From Ursus arctos (lineage: Eukaryota > Chordata > Mammalia > Carnivora > Ursidae): a DNA stretch of 64,000 bases. Under the pieces are notes generated by a model. The model was not told the origin of the DNA and searched no databases. It saw only the letters and a list, made by a program, of their open reading frames with translations. Of this stretch, positions 1 to 10,271 are shown in pieces. The position numbers and the translations under genes are program-made. How positions within the stretch are numbered: the first letter of the stretch is position 1; every line of letters begins with the position of its first letter. Location of the stretch: assembly GCF_023065955.2 (NCBI RefSeq), contig NW_026622985.1:77923931-77987930 (forward strand). Direction: 5' to 3'.

Positions 1-208
1 AGAGTGTACCAATACTTAAACAAGTGAGTCTTTCAGAAAAGGGCAAAATTTCCCTAAATATAATGCAGTCACTTAAAAGGAAATGAGGTCTTTCATTATA
101 TCCCTCCAGATATCATATTTCTTTATAGATATTTGAGATTTTCCATAACATTTTAAAGTTGAAGAAAGGATAAAATCATACATTTTCTAAAAACTTAATT
201 ACAAGACA

Positions 209-409
209 GGGGCGCCTGGGTGGCTCAGTCGATTAAGCAGCTGCCTTCAGCTCAGAACACGATCCCAGGGTCCTGGGAATGAGCCCGGCATCAGGCTCCC
301 TGCTCAGCAGAGAGCCTGCTTCTCCCTCTCCCTCTGCCTGCCGCTCTGCCTACTTGTGCTCTCCTCTATCTCTCTGTCAGATAAATAAATTTTAAAAATC
401 TTTAAAAAA
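209..409 (+). mobile_element. Can-SINE (SINEC), tRNA-Lys-derived
   Basis: The copy starts with the tRNA-derived head ggggcgcctgggtggctcag. It continues with the CT-rich middle and ends with an ATAAATAAATTTT-type A-rich tail. Imperfect target-site duplications flank it: ttaattacaaga near 195 and ttaattatgaga near 410. The body is more diverged than most copies in this window, so it is probably one of the older insertions here. It sits about 105 bp beyond the GRM8 donor site, antisense to the gene. Confidence 0.93.
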
Positions 410-507
410 TTAATTATGAGATAATTCTAAAAACACTTGTATTATAAACTTAAAAATAAAGCATTTCTCCTTGAGAACTACCTGCATTAATGTAAATTTA
501 TATTGAT

Positions 508-513
508 ACTTAC
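508..513 (-). promoter_or_regulatory. GRM8: Splice donor of the GRM8 exon
   Basis: On the minus strand the exon ends CTAAAA and is followed by GTAAGT, a near-perfect U1-type donor. The cut falls between codons (phase 0). Confidence 0.9.
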
Positions 514-650
514 TTTTAGGTGAAGCTGATTGGTCCAGTGCCCAATGATTTTGTATTCTGCACTTTTGTTTGTTATTTGATACTGAAAGATATCATAACG
601 TCCAGGAGCATCTCCGTTTTCATTAAAAGTGACAGGTGTCCCAGCACTAC
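514..650 (-). CDS. GRM8: Internal coding exon of metabotropic glutamate receptor 8
   Basis: On the minus strand a 137-bp open exon is bounded by an acceptor (TTTGTAG before 650) and a consensus donor (GTAAGT after 514). Two bases complete a glycine codon shared with the preceding exon. Forty-five whole codons follow, so the upstream intron is phase 1 and the downstream intron phase 0. The translation begins SAGTPVTF, continues [16 protein letters not shown], and ends [10 protein letters not shown]. As I remember the family, this matches group III mGluRs. The ITNKS and [10 protein letters not shown] segments fit GRM8 rather than GRM4, GRM6 or GRM7. The segment is the C-terminal end of the extracellular Venus-flytrap glutamate-binding domain, just before the cysteine-rich domain. 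It contains an N-x-S glycosylation sequon (NKS). GRM8 is a presynaptic class C GPCR that signals through Gi/o. The frame is intact, with no stop or frameshift, so this is a functional exon. All other GRM8 exons lie outside the window. Confidence 0.95.
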
Positions 651-690
651 CTACAAATGTTTAGAAAACAATGTTAATAAAGTTTTAGTA
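651..690 (-). promoter_or_regulatory. GRM8: Splice acceptor region of the GRM8 exon
   Basis: On the minus strand the intron ends in TTTGTAG directly before the exon. A short T-rich stretch (GTTTTCTAAACATTTGTAG) precedes the AG, and a plausible branch-like TTAAC lies about 30 bases upstream. The polypyrimidine tract is interrupted by adenines, so the site looks moderate rather than strong. Confidence 0.8.
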
Positions 691-2384
691 AGATAGCACA
701 CTGAGCTTATTTTTCTCTAAGAAAGAGCGGTAGATAAAAATATATTGTGTGTGGTAAGAGATATGAAGATTGCAATCCATACAAGGTCATTCTTGATAGC
801 ATAATATCTTCTACACGAAAAGAAGCCCAGACGCACATATAGGAAGAAGTCATGCTTTATTATGCACATTAGAAAGTAAATGGTGAGTATCCAAGGTAGG
901 CAATGTACATAACAGTTAAATAAATAGAAGTTGATTGGCTGAATATTCCATCCTGGCCATAGAGAGTGACAGTCCATAGAGACGAGTGTAAATGTCTTGA
1001 AGCACACCACCTACTGCAGAATGTAAACTACAAACAGCAACTCGAAATCCAGCAGGAGAATGTCCTAGCCACCTTCTCTCGGGTTTGGCTCTGTTCGGAT
1101 TTGAACTCCACACTGAAGCAGCTCCCTATTCAATTTCTCTTCTCAGCCCCTGCTTCTGCTACCTCTGTCTAGAGTATATCAATGTGGGCCACTGCTGGGA
1201 ACCTCCCAATGGGTAAGACAGCGATCACTGGGAAGTGCCGACTCCACTCAGATTGTAAAAGTTCCCCCAGTTCACTGGGGCAGGGCAGCAGGATGCAAGA
1301 AATGTATTTTCTAAACTCCCACTTCTCTTAGAAAGCTTTCAGCTTTTCTCTTTTCTCTTCATAGCTTCTACTCACTTTTACTTGCCCTCTTATTAACTGT
1401 TCCAGAATCACAGGTTTTAAGAGTAGAAAGGGATCACTACCCCCGTTTCCTTGTTGCATGTAGCCTCACTGTAGGAAGAGAACTTTCGGTTCTCTAACAG
1501 CCCTTAGCTTCTCCCTTCCCCTGCTTCATCTTGTTGGATAACTCTGTGTGATCTCGACAGTCACCTGACACCAGTCCCTTTTCTTTGTGTCTGTCTTCTC
1601 TCTGCAGGCTCCTCCCCTGAATTTCTTGTTGCAGCATATTGGATTTAATTTCCATACTGTGCTAGAAAGCATCTCCTCCTTGCTATCTCTTTTCCTATTG
1701 TACTCTCCCAAAATATATACTATGAATAGTTACATATGTCCATTTTATAATTTTATTTTATAATGAGTTCTTTATTATAGAGTTTTTAACCAATACCAAT
1801 AATCACAAAATTCTAAGGCATTTAACTTATCAAATAAAATGGATGACTTAAGATAATAACTTGCAAATAAATACGATCACAATCACACAGTAGCAATAAG
1901 GGTGCTTTCCAAGTATTTAATGCAGAGATGTCTAATTTCCTCTGTTCTCTGGAATCTTTCTAAAATTTGGACATAGTGTGAAGTCTCCCATGAGACCCTA
2001 GATACCTGGCATCTGCAAAGACTGCTAAGGCCACAAGAGACTGAACAGCATGAAGGAAAGAGCACTGGTTTGAGAGTTAAGACCCCCATGACCATGCTAA
2101 CTCCCTCTCATCTATTTCCACAACTTGCATGTCTCTTTTTATTCACTTTTCACGTAGGGACTTAACGATGAATATGAACATGTTTTGAAGTCCTAGAAGG
2201 GTCGTATGCATTTAAATCATTATTATTAATCCATATGGTAAATGACTTTATATATAAATCAAGAAAGAAATGAGGAATTGGGGGATAAAATTAGAGGACT
2301 CGAATCAACTGGTACTATGTTAGCTACTCTGTAGACACTCAAGTGGAAACCCATTTGCCATAACTGACCAAAACCTAACCTCGA
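660..2384. other. Unique intronic sequence
   Basis: No recognisable repeat family or gene was seen. The open frames on both strands are short and lack coding features. A short piece near 1410-1440 (acaggttttaagagtagaaa followed by ggatcacta) faintly resembles an ancient mammalian interspersed repeat, too degraded to name. Confidence 0.5.
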
Positions 2385-2545
2385 GCAGGTTAACCTTTAA
2401 ATGCCAGTTTCCTTGTCTGAAAAATGGAGATAATAATGACACTTTTCTCATAGGGTTGTTATAAGAATTAAATGAACACATAGCTATCAAGTGCATAGAA
2501 CAATGCACGGGGTAATTAGATATTATTATGATGATTATTATTCAC
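2385..2545 (+). repeat. MIR SINE fragment
   Basis: The 3' half of a mammalian-wide interspersed repeat is visible: a gtttccttgtctgaaaaatg core, then gataataatgacac, then a tcatagggttgttataagaa segment, leading into an aattaaatgaac block. An ATT-rich stretch follows. The match is by eye and the ends are approximate. Confidence 0.75.
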
Positions 2546-2921
2546 CCCATACACACCAATGCAGAGTAATAGGATGTTGAAAATTCTTTAAGTGATATCT
2601 AGACAAGGGATTATGGAAATTCAAATGGGAAAGATTCCTGGATAGAAAAAATACATATCCATTATGAATTTCATATTAACATCATTAACAATTCCCTACA
2701 TTTTTATACCACTTGAAAACTTATGATGTCCTCTTCTTCATGAATAAAGGAATATTTAATTTCTCTAACTAAAGTCACCAATGTTGCATCCCTTACCAAA
2801 TGACCAGATGGAAGAACGCCACCCACGTAACACATTCTCATGAACGTGCTCTGAGTTACATAGAATTCCTAGTATGCCCGGTATTTCTACAACTCTTTTC
2901 TCCAACTTGAGAAAGTCTATT
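2546..2921. other. Unique intronic sequence
   Basis: AT-rich sequence without a recognised element, ending at the left target-site duplication of the next SINE. Confidence 0.5.
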
Positions 2922-2934
2922 GGAAAGCAAGTGA

Positions 2935-3136
2935 GGGGCACCTGGGCAGTGCAGTCGTTAAGCGTCTACCTTCGGCTCAGGGCGTGATCCCAGCGTTCTG
3001 GGATCGAGCCCCACATCCGGCTCCTCTGCTAGGAGCCTGCTTCTTCCTCTCCCACTCCCCCTGCTTGTGTTCCCTCTCTCGCTGGCTATCTCTCTCTCTG
3101 TCAAATAAATAAATAAAATCTTAAAAAGAAAAAAAA
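2935..3136 (+). mobile_element. Can-SINE with perfect 13-bp target-site duplication
   Basis: A full-length copy from ggggcacctgggcagtgcag through the CT-rich body to the CAAATAAATAAATAAAATCTT-type tail. It is flanked by identical ggaaagcaagtga duplications at 2922-2934 and 3137-3149. The intact duplication and low divergence indicate a relatively recent insertion within carnivore evolution. Confidence 0.96.
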
Positions 3137-3257
3137 GGAAAGCAAGTGAATGAGAGCTGTATTATCCCAAAAAATTATATTTTTTCAGTTGAAATACTTC
3201 CTATATCATTATCAACAGCAATTTACACTAAATTTGACATTGTATTACGAGGCAGGA

Positions 3258-3495
3258 TACTCAAGTGGCTAGGAGTGTGGGTTCTGGAGCCCGATCACTG
3301 AATCAAACCCCAGCTCTGTCACTTATTAGATGTCAGATCTCAGGTCAGTTACTTAACTTCCCTATATTTCACATGTCTCATTTTTAAAATGGGCTAATAG
3401 TAGTTTCTACCTAGGATGGATATGTGAAGATTAAATGAACTAAAGTATGTAAAACACTTAGTACCTAGTAAGCATTATGTAAGTATTAACTATGG
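3258..3495 (+). repeat. MIR SINE, near full length
   Basis: The order of a MIR element is preserved: a gtgtgggttctggagcc head, an aatcaaaccccagctctgtc segment, a ttacttaacttccc core, a tgaagattaaatgaac segment, and a cctagtaagcattatgtaag end. Divergence is high, as expected for this ancient family. Confidence 0.88.
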
Positions 3496-3529
3496 CTTTC
3501 CTTAAGTCACCCTCATTAATCTTCCTTCT

Positions 3530-4000
3530 CCTCTTTCAACACAATGCCACCTATACCTAAAATCCAGTTCTCTAAATTCACCAAGCTCTTTCCTACTATC
3601 CTGTCCTTGCTCCTGTTATATCCATAAACTCCCTTCCGACATCCTCCTGACACTTCTTCCCTATATAATTCCTTTCAAGATGTGGCTCAAAAGTCACACC
3701 TAAAGAAACTTGATCTTCTAAACCTGGAGCAGGAGCCCAAGCACAACTTGGCGTCCTATCCTACTCTATCATAGCACTCGCTACACCCCACACATTTTGG
3801 CTATTCCTCCCCTTACCTGATCAAAACATTTATTCAACAGATATTTATTGAGAGCCTATGTTGTGCTCAACACTGGCTGGACCCTTTGCCTTCCTCACAA
3901 AGGAGGTCCCCTTAATAAAGGCAGAGTGTATCTCTAATCTTTGTAAGCGCTGAACCAAAGACAGTGCTCCATACTGAGTGAGTAATCAATAAATTGCAGT
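3530..4000 (+). repeat. L2 LINE 3'-end fragment
   Basis: The fragment holds the usual L2 3' blocks in order: a pyrimidine-rich tttcctactatcctgtcc segment, gatgtggctcaaaagtcaca, a tttattcaacagatatttat block, and a terminal agtgagtaatcaataaatt. The order is partly scrambled, so this may be two adjoining fragments. Confidence 0.6.
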
Positions 4001-4827
4001 AAAGCATAAATCAGGCACTCACTAATGATCCCAAGTAAATCCATACTCACTCTCTTCATAACATTATGAACTGCATTTATGTCACCTCTCATCTTTTTTA
4101 TTCACAAATGAAGGGACCTTCAGAATCCCTTTCACACTGTTATCAGTGTGATGTTAGAAACCATTCTTGTAACTTACTTTACTAATGTGATTTCTGCTCT
4201 TGGGCTAGGCTTGCAGTTGAGTTACTTCAACCTTTCACAGGAAGAACTGACTCCATTACACATTGGCTCATCTCAAATGATTGCTCTGGTTCTATGGTCT
4301 ATGTAACCAAGAACACCCTTGAATAGCCATGAGAGGCCATGCTGTTTACTAATTTCTACAAGTAGAAATTTAAAATATCCTTTGTATGAATCTGGCCACC
4401 CCTGAGAAAAGTAACTGAGTGGCATTTTGTCCAGAAAAAAATTTAAATGACAAATGTGTCAATATATCCATCACTTTATTATGATTTACTCACAACACAG
4501 GTAAGAAATATAGATATAGATAGATATAGATATAGATATATCTCCTAGACTTCGTTATTTCAGAAATTTTGAAGTACATTAATTTTTTTTTAAACTTTTT
4601 AATTGATGTGCACTAGCGGAGAAATGGAAACAAACGTGGGGCTGTGATGTCACTGACACTTGTCCGGTACTGCTCTCAGAGTCTATTTATCTCCTTGAGT
4701 ATTTTCTGTTCAATAAGAAATCCATTGGAAAAACTATATTTTTATTCCTAAGCATATCAAGCACTTCAACATGTTTTCATAGGAAAAAATGATACCTCCA
4801 ATGACGATTTTATTTGCAAATGTTTGG
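4000..4827. other. Unique intronic sequence
   Basis: Nothing is recognised apart from a short GATATA-type simple repeat at 4508-4542. Confidence 0.5.
4508..4542. repeat. Simple repeat (TAGATA)n
   Basis: A short irregular run of tagata and gatata units. No gene context beyond the intron. Confidence 0.85.
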
Positions 4828-5090
4828 CTCTGTTGAACATTGTTCTGGGGAAGAATATGGGCTTGGGATTCGGGGACTGATTTTGATTTCTGGCTCTGCC
4901 AATTACCTGCATGATCTGGGCAAGTCACCCTCACTACATCTGTTTTCTCAACTGTCAGGCGTGCATAATAACCACAACCTCCCTGGGCTATTCTGAGGGT
5001 TACGTGAGCTGATATATGTAAAGCACTTAATGCATGGCTGGCCCACGATAGGGGTGCAATAAAAGGAAAGCCATCATCATCATTATCCAT
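4828..5090 (+). repeat. MIR SINE, near full length
   Basis: Recognisable blocks are gatttctggctctgccaatt, a gatctgggcaagtcaccctc segment, ggctattctgagggttacgt, a gtaaagcacttaatgcatgg segment, and a terminal taggggtgcaataaaag. The order and orientation fit MIR on the plus strand. Confidence 0.85.
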
Positions 5091-5590
5091 CCTTTGCCTA
5101 CACTTACGCTCCCGTGATCTACATTATCTTATTTCTACAATGCAAAAAGCAATGCAAGAATAATTCATTCGCCTTTATGAGTAAATATTATAAATATATT
5201 TATAAGTGTAAGCCACTCAGTTTATCTTCACGTTTATTACTTTCCTTCTTCCCTCTTGCTACAAAACTTTATCCATTTTCTTTCTCATAAAGACCCGCAC
5301 TACTGGGTAAGCAGGAAAAAAAGAGAAAAGCTGAAAATGAACTCAGTTGATACAGCAATCTTTGGCACCCTTAAAAGAATGAATATATTGGATTTAAGTC
5401 ATTGACCAAAATGCCACAGGAAATAGCAATTTTCAACAGAATCTCAATTATTCATGCTCACCTTTTCCTTATCCAATTTATTTTACCAAGTATTTATTAC
5501 AATCAATAAACAGAACTGTATCTTTGAATTAGAGTCATATTGTAGTTTAATTATTTAGGAATCAGTCAGATTACTCTTACATATGTCAGT
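5091..5590. other. Unique intronic sequence
   Basis: AT-rich sequence in which no family or gene was recognised. Confidence 0.5.
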
Positions 5591-5599
5591 CAGCCTTTG

Positions 5600-7020
5600 T
5601 CTATGGAAGACTTGAGCATCTGACTCTGTCTTCCTCTCCATCCCTATCCCTGTTACACTTCGTGGCCTCGTCATCCATGTGGATGACGCAACATCCTGGC
5701 TTCTGCACTGGCCGACTTCCTCCCTTCCCATTATCATCCCTCTCGTGCATCACACCACCCACTACCATGAACACACTCGAAAAGCAGTCCTTTCCAGGAA
5801 CTATATCATCTCCCAAATTTTACTCTCTGGATACCACCTTCTGCCTCCACTGCAACGATTCTATGATCCCCTAAATGTATTGATTCATTTGTCACCCCCA
5901 GTTGGTCATTATACTTTACCCCCATGATAGTTGCTCTTCCTTCCTGTTCTTGCTTGGGTTCTATGATCTCCCTCCAACCAATTTTGTTCCTCTGCCAAAT
6001 CACAATCATGATTGAACTGAATTGTAGATCTTCTTTGTCTATATTCAAGCAGCTGAATATTGTTTGAGATAATCCTAAAACTTTCATGTCTGGCAGGGCC
6101 AGGACTAGACTGAGGCAGGTGAGGTGCCTCGGGCATGACTGTGAGAGCGAGTGCCCCCCCTAAATTCTGCACATTACGTGCCTCCCTTGCTTCATCTAAT
6201 CCCAACCTGCTCTCTGGTCTTACTTTAAATTCATGACCTCAGATCTCAAGCGTGTGGTCACCATTGCTCTGGAATCCTTCCACATTTTCCCAACGGGTCT
6301 ACCTCCCCACTCGGGATAACTGTGTCAGGCCTCACATACCCAAAACCTTCCTCCCCCATTACTTCAGCTTGTCTCATCGTTTCTCAGTGAGAAAAAGCAG
6401 CAGCCTCACCACTCCACCACACGCAACAAGCTCCCTGCACGTACTCACATTAATCTCCCCGCCCCTGCGGTGGCACACGTGCACACACCCCTCAGGTCAC
6501 AGACGTACTCCCCCCCTGGGGCAAGGACCCCGCGCGCTCACTCGCTCTCCATGCACCTTCAGTTCACTGTTCTCTTTCCGCCCTGGACAGCAACAAATTT
6601 ACACTGTCCATATCATTCTCTTCAGTTGACACATGAGTTCCAATAGCTCCCATCTTTAAAAAAAAGGAAAAGAAAAAGAAAAAAAGGCAAGCAAACAAAT
6701 CCCATTACTGACCCTACTGCCTCGTTTAGCCACTCTCCTTAACAGGAAAACAGAACTTTTTAAGGGGGCTGTCCTCACTCTCCCTATTGTCTTATTTCCT
6801 GCTACCGCTTCATATTGCTTTAATCTGAAATTTAACCTCCACTGATGAGTCTCAAATTTATACATCTCGCCCTGAGTGCAGACTTGTCCAACTACCTGTA
6901 CCTCCATTTGGTTGTTTGATAACCATCTTAAACTTGAGGCATCTAGAGAGAACATTTGATTTGTCATTTCCAAATACGTTCCTCGCAGTCTTTCCCCTCT
7001 TAGTAATCAGCTAGCAACTG
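5600..7020 (+). repeat. Ancient L2-clade LINE remnant, internal region
   Basis: A long pyrimidine-rich stretch parallels the one at 30.6-32.8 kb. Shared landmarks are a gctcccatctttaaaaaaaa block near 6646 and a cactctccttaacaggaaaa segment near 6730. A gatgagtctcaaatttatac block near 6845 leads to gtccaactacctgtacctcc. These fit the reverse-transcriptase region of an ancient L2-clade LINE. The reading frame is destroyed. The left half (5600-6250) is less certain. A small unrelated repeat lies near 6094-6137. Confidence 0.45.
6094..6137 (+). repeat. Unnamed short repeat, copy A
   Basis: A 44-bp segment reads roughly gcagggccaggactagactg then aggcaggtgaggtgcctcgg. It has a diverged partner near 62001-62044, at about 80 percent identity by eye. 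I do not know the family name. Confidence 0.55.
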
Positions 7021-7054
7021 TCTGTCCATTCAGTCAAGTCAAAACTAAGTTAAA

Positions 7055-7249
7055 GGGGCGCCTGGGTGGCGCAGTCGTTAAAGTGTCTGCCTTCGGCTCA
7101 GGGCGTGATCCTGGCGTTCTGGGATCGAGTCCCACATCGGGCTCCTCCGCTGGGAGCCTGCTTCCTCCTCTCCCACTCCCCCTGCTGTGTTCCCTCTCTC
7201 GCTGGCTGTCTCTGTCAAATAAATAAATAAAATCTTTAAAAAAAAAAAA
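7055..7249 (+). mobile_element. Can-SINE with perfect 14-bp target-site duplication
   Basis: Full-length copy with the ggggcgcctgggtggcgcag head and a poly(A) tail of more than a dozen A. Identical aaaactaagttaaa duplications lie at 7041-7054 and 7250-7263. A low-divergence copy close to the subfamily consensus seen in other members of this window. Confidence 0.96.
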
Positions 7250-7263
7250 AAAACTAAGTTAAA

Positions 7264-7452
7264 ACCTCATATCTAACTATAAAATGGAAAGAATGAATGT
7301 AAGTTATGGACTTTAATAACAATGTATCATTATTGGTTTATTAATTATAACAAATGTACTAAACTAATATAAAATGTTAATAATTGGGGAAACTGTGTAT
7401 GGGGGGTGAAATATGAGAACCATCTGTACTATTGCCCAGTGTTTCTGGAACT
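7264..7452. other. Unique AT-rich spacer between two SINEs
   Basis: No recognised element. Confidence 0.5.
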
Positions 7453-7465
7453 CTAAAGCTGTTCT

Positions 7466-7665
7466 AAAGTTTAAAGGTTTATTTATTTGAGAGAGAGAGA
7501 GAAAGCATGAGTTGGGGACAGGCAGAGGGAGAGGAGAGAGAACCTCAAGCAGACTCCATGTTGAGCATGGAGCCCTACGCCAGGCTTGATCTCACGATCC
7601 TGAGATCAGGACCTGAGCCAAAACCAAGAGTCGGATGTTTAACTGACTGCGCCACGGAGGTGCCC
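7466..7665 (-). mobile_element. Can-SINE, minus orientation
   Basis: The reverse-complemented element begins with the T-rich tail (tttatttatttgagagagag) and ends at the head, where tgcgccacggaggtgcccc mirrors the usual start. The target-site duplication ctaaagctgttct is present at 7453-7465 and 7666-7678. The body carries the aaaccaagagtcggatgttt variant typical of an older Can-SINE subfamily. Confidence 0.95.
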
Positions 7666-7679
7666 CTAAAGCTGTTCTT

Positions 7680-8099
7680 TAAAGAAGTTTAAAAAAAGTA
7701 AAAGAAAAATGATGAAATTATTTTTAGTGATATACTTTGTGTAACCCAATATATGCAAAATAGTATGACATCAAAATGTAACCAATATAAAGACTATTAA
7801 TGAGGTATTTTACATTTTGTTTTACATTCCAAATCTTCAAAACCCTGTTTATACCCTACACCTACAGATCATTCCAATTCAGACTAGTATTTCAAGAGCT
7901 CAATAGCGGTCCACGCCAAACAGCATGCCTCTAAAAAACAACCCCTTTCAGCAGTCATCAGTCTAACCTTTCACACACTTAAGAAGTCCACCGCTGAATC
8001 CTCATCTCCATTCAATCCAACTGGACTGAACTCTTCTGGCCTCCACTTCAACTAAACTCTTCCCCCTTCACTAGTTTCTCCCCTAAAAAGATATGGATC
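7680..8099. other. Unique intronic sequence with an LINE-like pyrimidine-rich part
   Basis: The left part is AT-rich. The right part (7860-8090) is rich in cc and tc dinucleotides and could be a further L2-clade fragment, but no landmark is clear enough to call. Confidence 0.35.
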
Positions 8100-8470
8100 C
8101 ACCAAAGTCAGACTGTTGGCTGAGTATCCGAATCCATTCTCTTTTTCTTGGGCAGATAGCTTGGCTACATTTCCAATCTTCCCTATAGTTAGGGGTGGCC
8201 AAATGATTAGTGCCACTCAATGGAATGTGAACACAAGTAATACTTCTGGCCACTCATTGAAAGCCTCTTGAGTGGTCTTCCAAGATTATTTTGTCCTCTG
8301 ACTGGCTAGGATGGAAATACCATGCTGGGTAGCCAGAGAAGCTACACGTTAAAGATGGCGGAGCTCACATCAACCTGGATTCCTGTGCGTTTGGAGGAGG
8401 TCTGTGCTAGTAACTGGTTCATCCATCCATTCATCGGTACTATTATCTGAGTAAAAAACCAATTTCATTC
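8100..8470 (+). repeat. Old mammalian interspersed repeat, family not named
   Basis: Landmarks such as gttaggggtggccaaatgat, caatggaatgtgaacacaag, aagatggcggagctcacatc and acctggattcctgtgcgttt occur in this order in a common old mammalian repeat. I recognise the pattern but cannot give its family. Copy boundaries are approximate. Confidence 0.45.
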
Positions 8471-8529
8471 CTGGGAGGGGGGCACTTATTTTTGGCGGGG
8501 GGTGGAGGGACTTTTTAGAGTAGAAGCCA

Positions 8530-8910
8530 CACTTTGCAATAAGCTTGATTGTCTGTCAGAGCCCTTCCCCCTACTCTAGGAATAATGATGTTTACAAGAG
8601 AAAAGGAAGCAGGACAAAGCAAAATGCGGGGGCCACCCCCAGTAAAAGACCCCAGACACTTTAAAGAAGCAAACGGCATTTATACAGATTTCATATTTCT
8701 ACCCGCCTTTCCTAATCTGTGCTTAATATATATTATATATAAGTACATATCGTAGGGCAGCCAGGTGGGCTTTTGTAGGGCAGCGTGGGCGGGCGGGGTT
8801 GCCACACCTGGAGCTGGCGGTGCAGACTCCCCCCTCAGTTACAATCAACTTTGGATTCTGTATTTTTTTATAATAAAACGAGCATAAACCTCAAAAAAAA
8901 AAAAACAACC
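8530..8910 (+). pseudogene. Possible retrocopied transcript 3' end, source unknown
   Basis: A local GC-rich island (about 8755-8840, including gggcagcgtgggcgggcggg) stands out from AT-rich surroundings. It is followed by a perfect AATAAA signal near 8872 and, about 15 bases later, a run of 13 A near 8893. That order (unique body, signal, short spacer, A tail) is what a reverse-transcribed mRNA leaves. I found no source gene, no open frame of note and no clear target-site duplication. A degraded LTR or lineage-specific repeat is an equally possible explanation. Confidence 0.3.
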
Positions 8911-9990
8911 CAAAAATGAACAAAAAAACAAAAACAAATTTCTATCCTTTCTGAGCTATTATAGCTGGTGAGTCTACTTCTTATAGCAGACAAGCATAAC
9001 ACCATTCTAGAAAAGTGGGTTATCAATCAATAGTTATTAAATGAATAACAAATTATGTTAAATGTGGAAATAAATGCTTCATTTCACAGCACTGTATAAA
9101 TCTTTAAGAATCATACGGGTTTTACAACCGAATATCAAAGCTATTGGCATGGATCAGTAACTGCTTTCAGATTCCCCTTTAGAGCTGATATTGATTATTG
9201 CAATCCACGTGTGTAATATAAAGGTGGAATCCAGAATGTGTAACCATACTCCAGAATTTCACTGTAATCATACTCCAGAATTTCACTAATATGCCTTGAC
9301 GAAAGTACTCACCCAATTGGATGTTTTTCATAAAAACTAAATGTAAAAGTATTAAAAATATGTGCCTACTTTTACATTCTTTTCTGTTGAAAATGTTTTC
9401 TTTAGCTAATTGTTTTGGTGTATGAAATAAATAGGACGAGAAATGTAGCTGAATGGCATTTCTAATTCTCTCAGCCAAACCCTCCTTCTTGATTTTTCCA
9501 TTAAGAAATTAAACTGACAACAGTACTTTCTCTTGTAGAAATGTCTTTATGATTTTTGCATTGAAGATGCTTTAAGAATGCAAAGTGTCATTATCATTAA
9601 TGAACACTACTGCAAAAATAGAAATACTACCTATAATTGCTTTGATAGTATTTACATACGCGGATTGAACTTTCAATATAAGAAAAGATTTATTATTTAG
9701 TGATACTCATCTCAGGGAAGCAGATGAATTAGGACATTTAAATAAAATCTCTTATAAGAAAAGTGACTAGAGAGACTACTAAAATATCAAATGTTTGATT
9801 AAAGGAAAAAAATGGAAAAGATCATGTAATAATTAGTCAAGATTAATACATCTTAAGAGGGATTTGGGAACAAACCAAAGTGTGTTGCAATACTCTGAAT
9901 TCAGTATATTTTCATTCCGTAGCAGAAAACCTTTCTTTATCTTGAGCAACTTAAGCCTTTTATTGTTTCTTTTGGGGAGTATTTAATTAA
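8911..9990. other. Unique intronic sequence
   Basis: No repeat family or gene recognised. A 24-bp period tandem duplication lies at 9245-9287. Confidence 0.5.
9245..9287. repeat. Two-copy tandem duplication, period 24
   Basis: The segment catactccagaatttcact occurs at 9245-9263 and again at 9269-9287, with similar spacer bases. Confidence 0.85.
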
Positions 9991-10007
9991 TATCTTATAT
10001 ATATAAA

Positions 10008-10057
<50 letters not shown>

Positions 10058-10058
10058 A
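10008..10058. repeat. Compound microsatellite (TG)n(TA)n(CA)n
   Basis: Runs of TG, then TA, then CA follow without interruption. The tract is therefore almost its own reverse complement and can fold into a hairpin on either strand. Confidence 0.95.
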
Positions 10059-10271
10059 CTTCCATTATGTTATTAATTAATCATTATATCTCTAAGTGAT
10101 GAATACATTTATGAAAGAGAAGTATGTGAGTACACACGTTCCTGCCTTTTCAAATTTGCTGTGCTAGGAGTTCTCTGTCTAGTCCAATGTGTTCCTGGAA
10201 AAGAAAGACACATTTGCCATTTAGGTTTAAAATTGTCAAATTTATCTATCTTTATCAGAATGCTTAATAAG

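Larger units (their letters stand above)
1..513 (-). other. GRM8: GRM8 intron downstream of the exon (partial)
   Basis: This is the 5' part of the intron following the exon at 514-650, read on the minus strand. It begins with the donor GTAAGT (513 down to 508) and runs off the left edge of the window. It holds one Can-SINE (about 209-409). The rest is AT-rich sequence without a recognisable element. The assignment depends on the exon call. Confidence 0.85.

Noticed and set aside
209..409. tRNA gene
   Set aside because: The Can-SINE heads are tRNA-derived, but none forms an intact tRNA with acceptor stem and CCA-ready end. The same holds for all fifteen copies.
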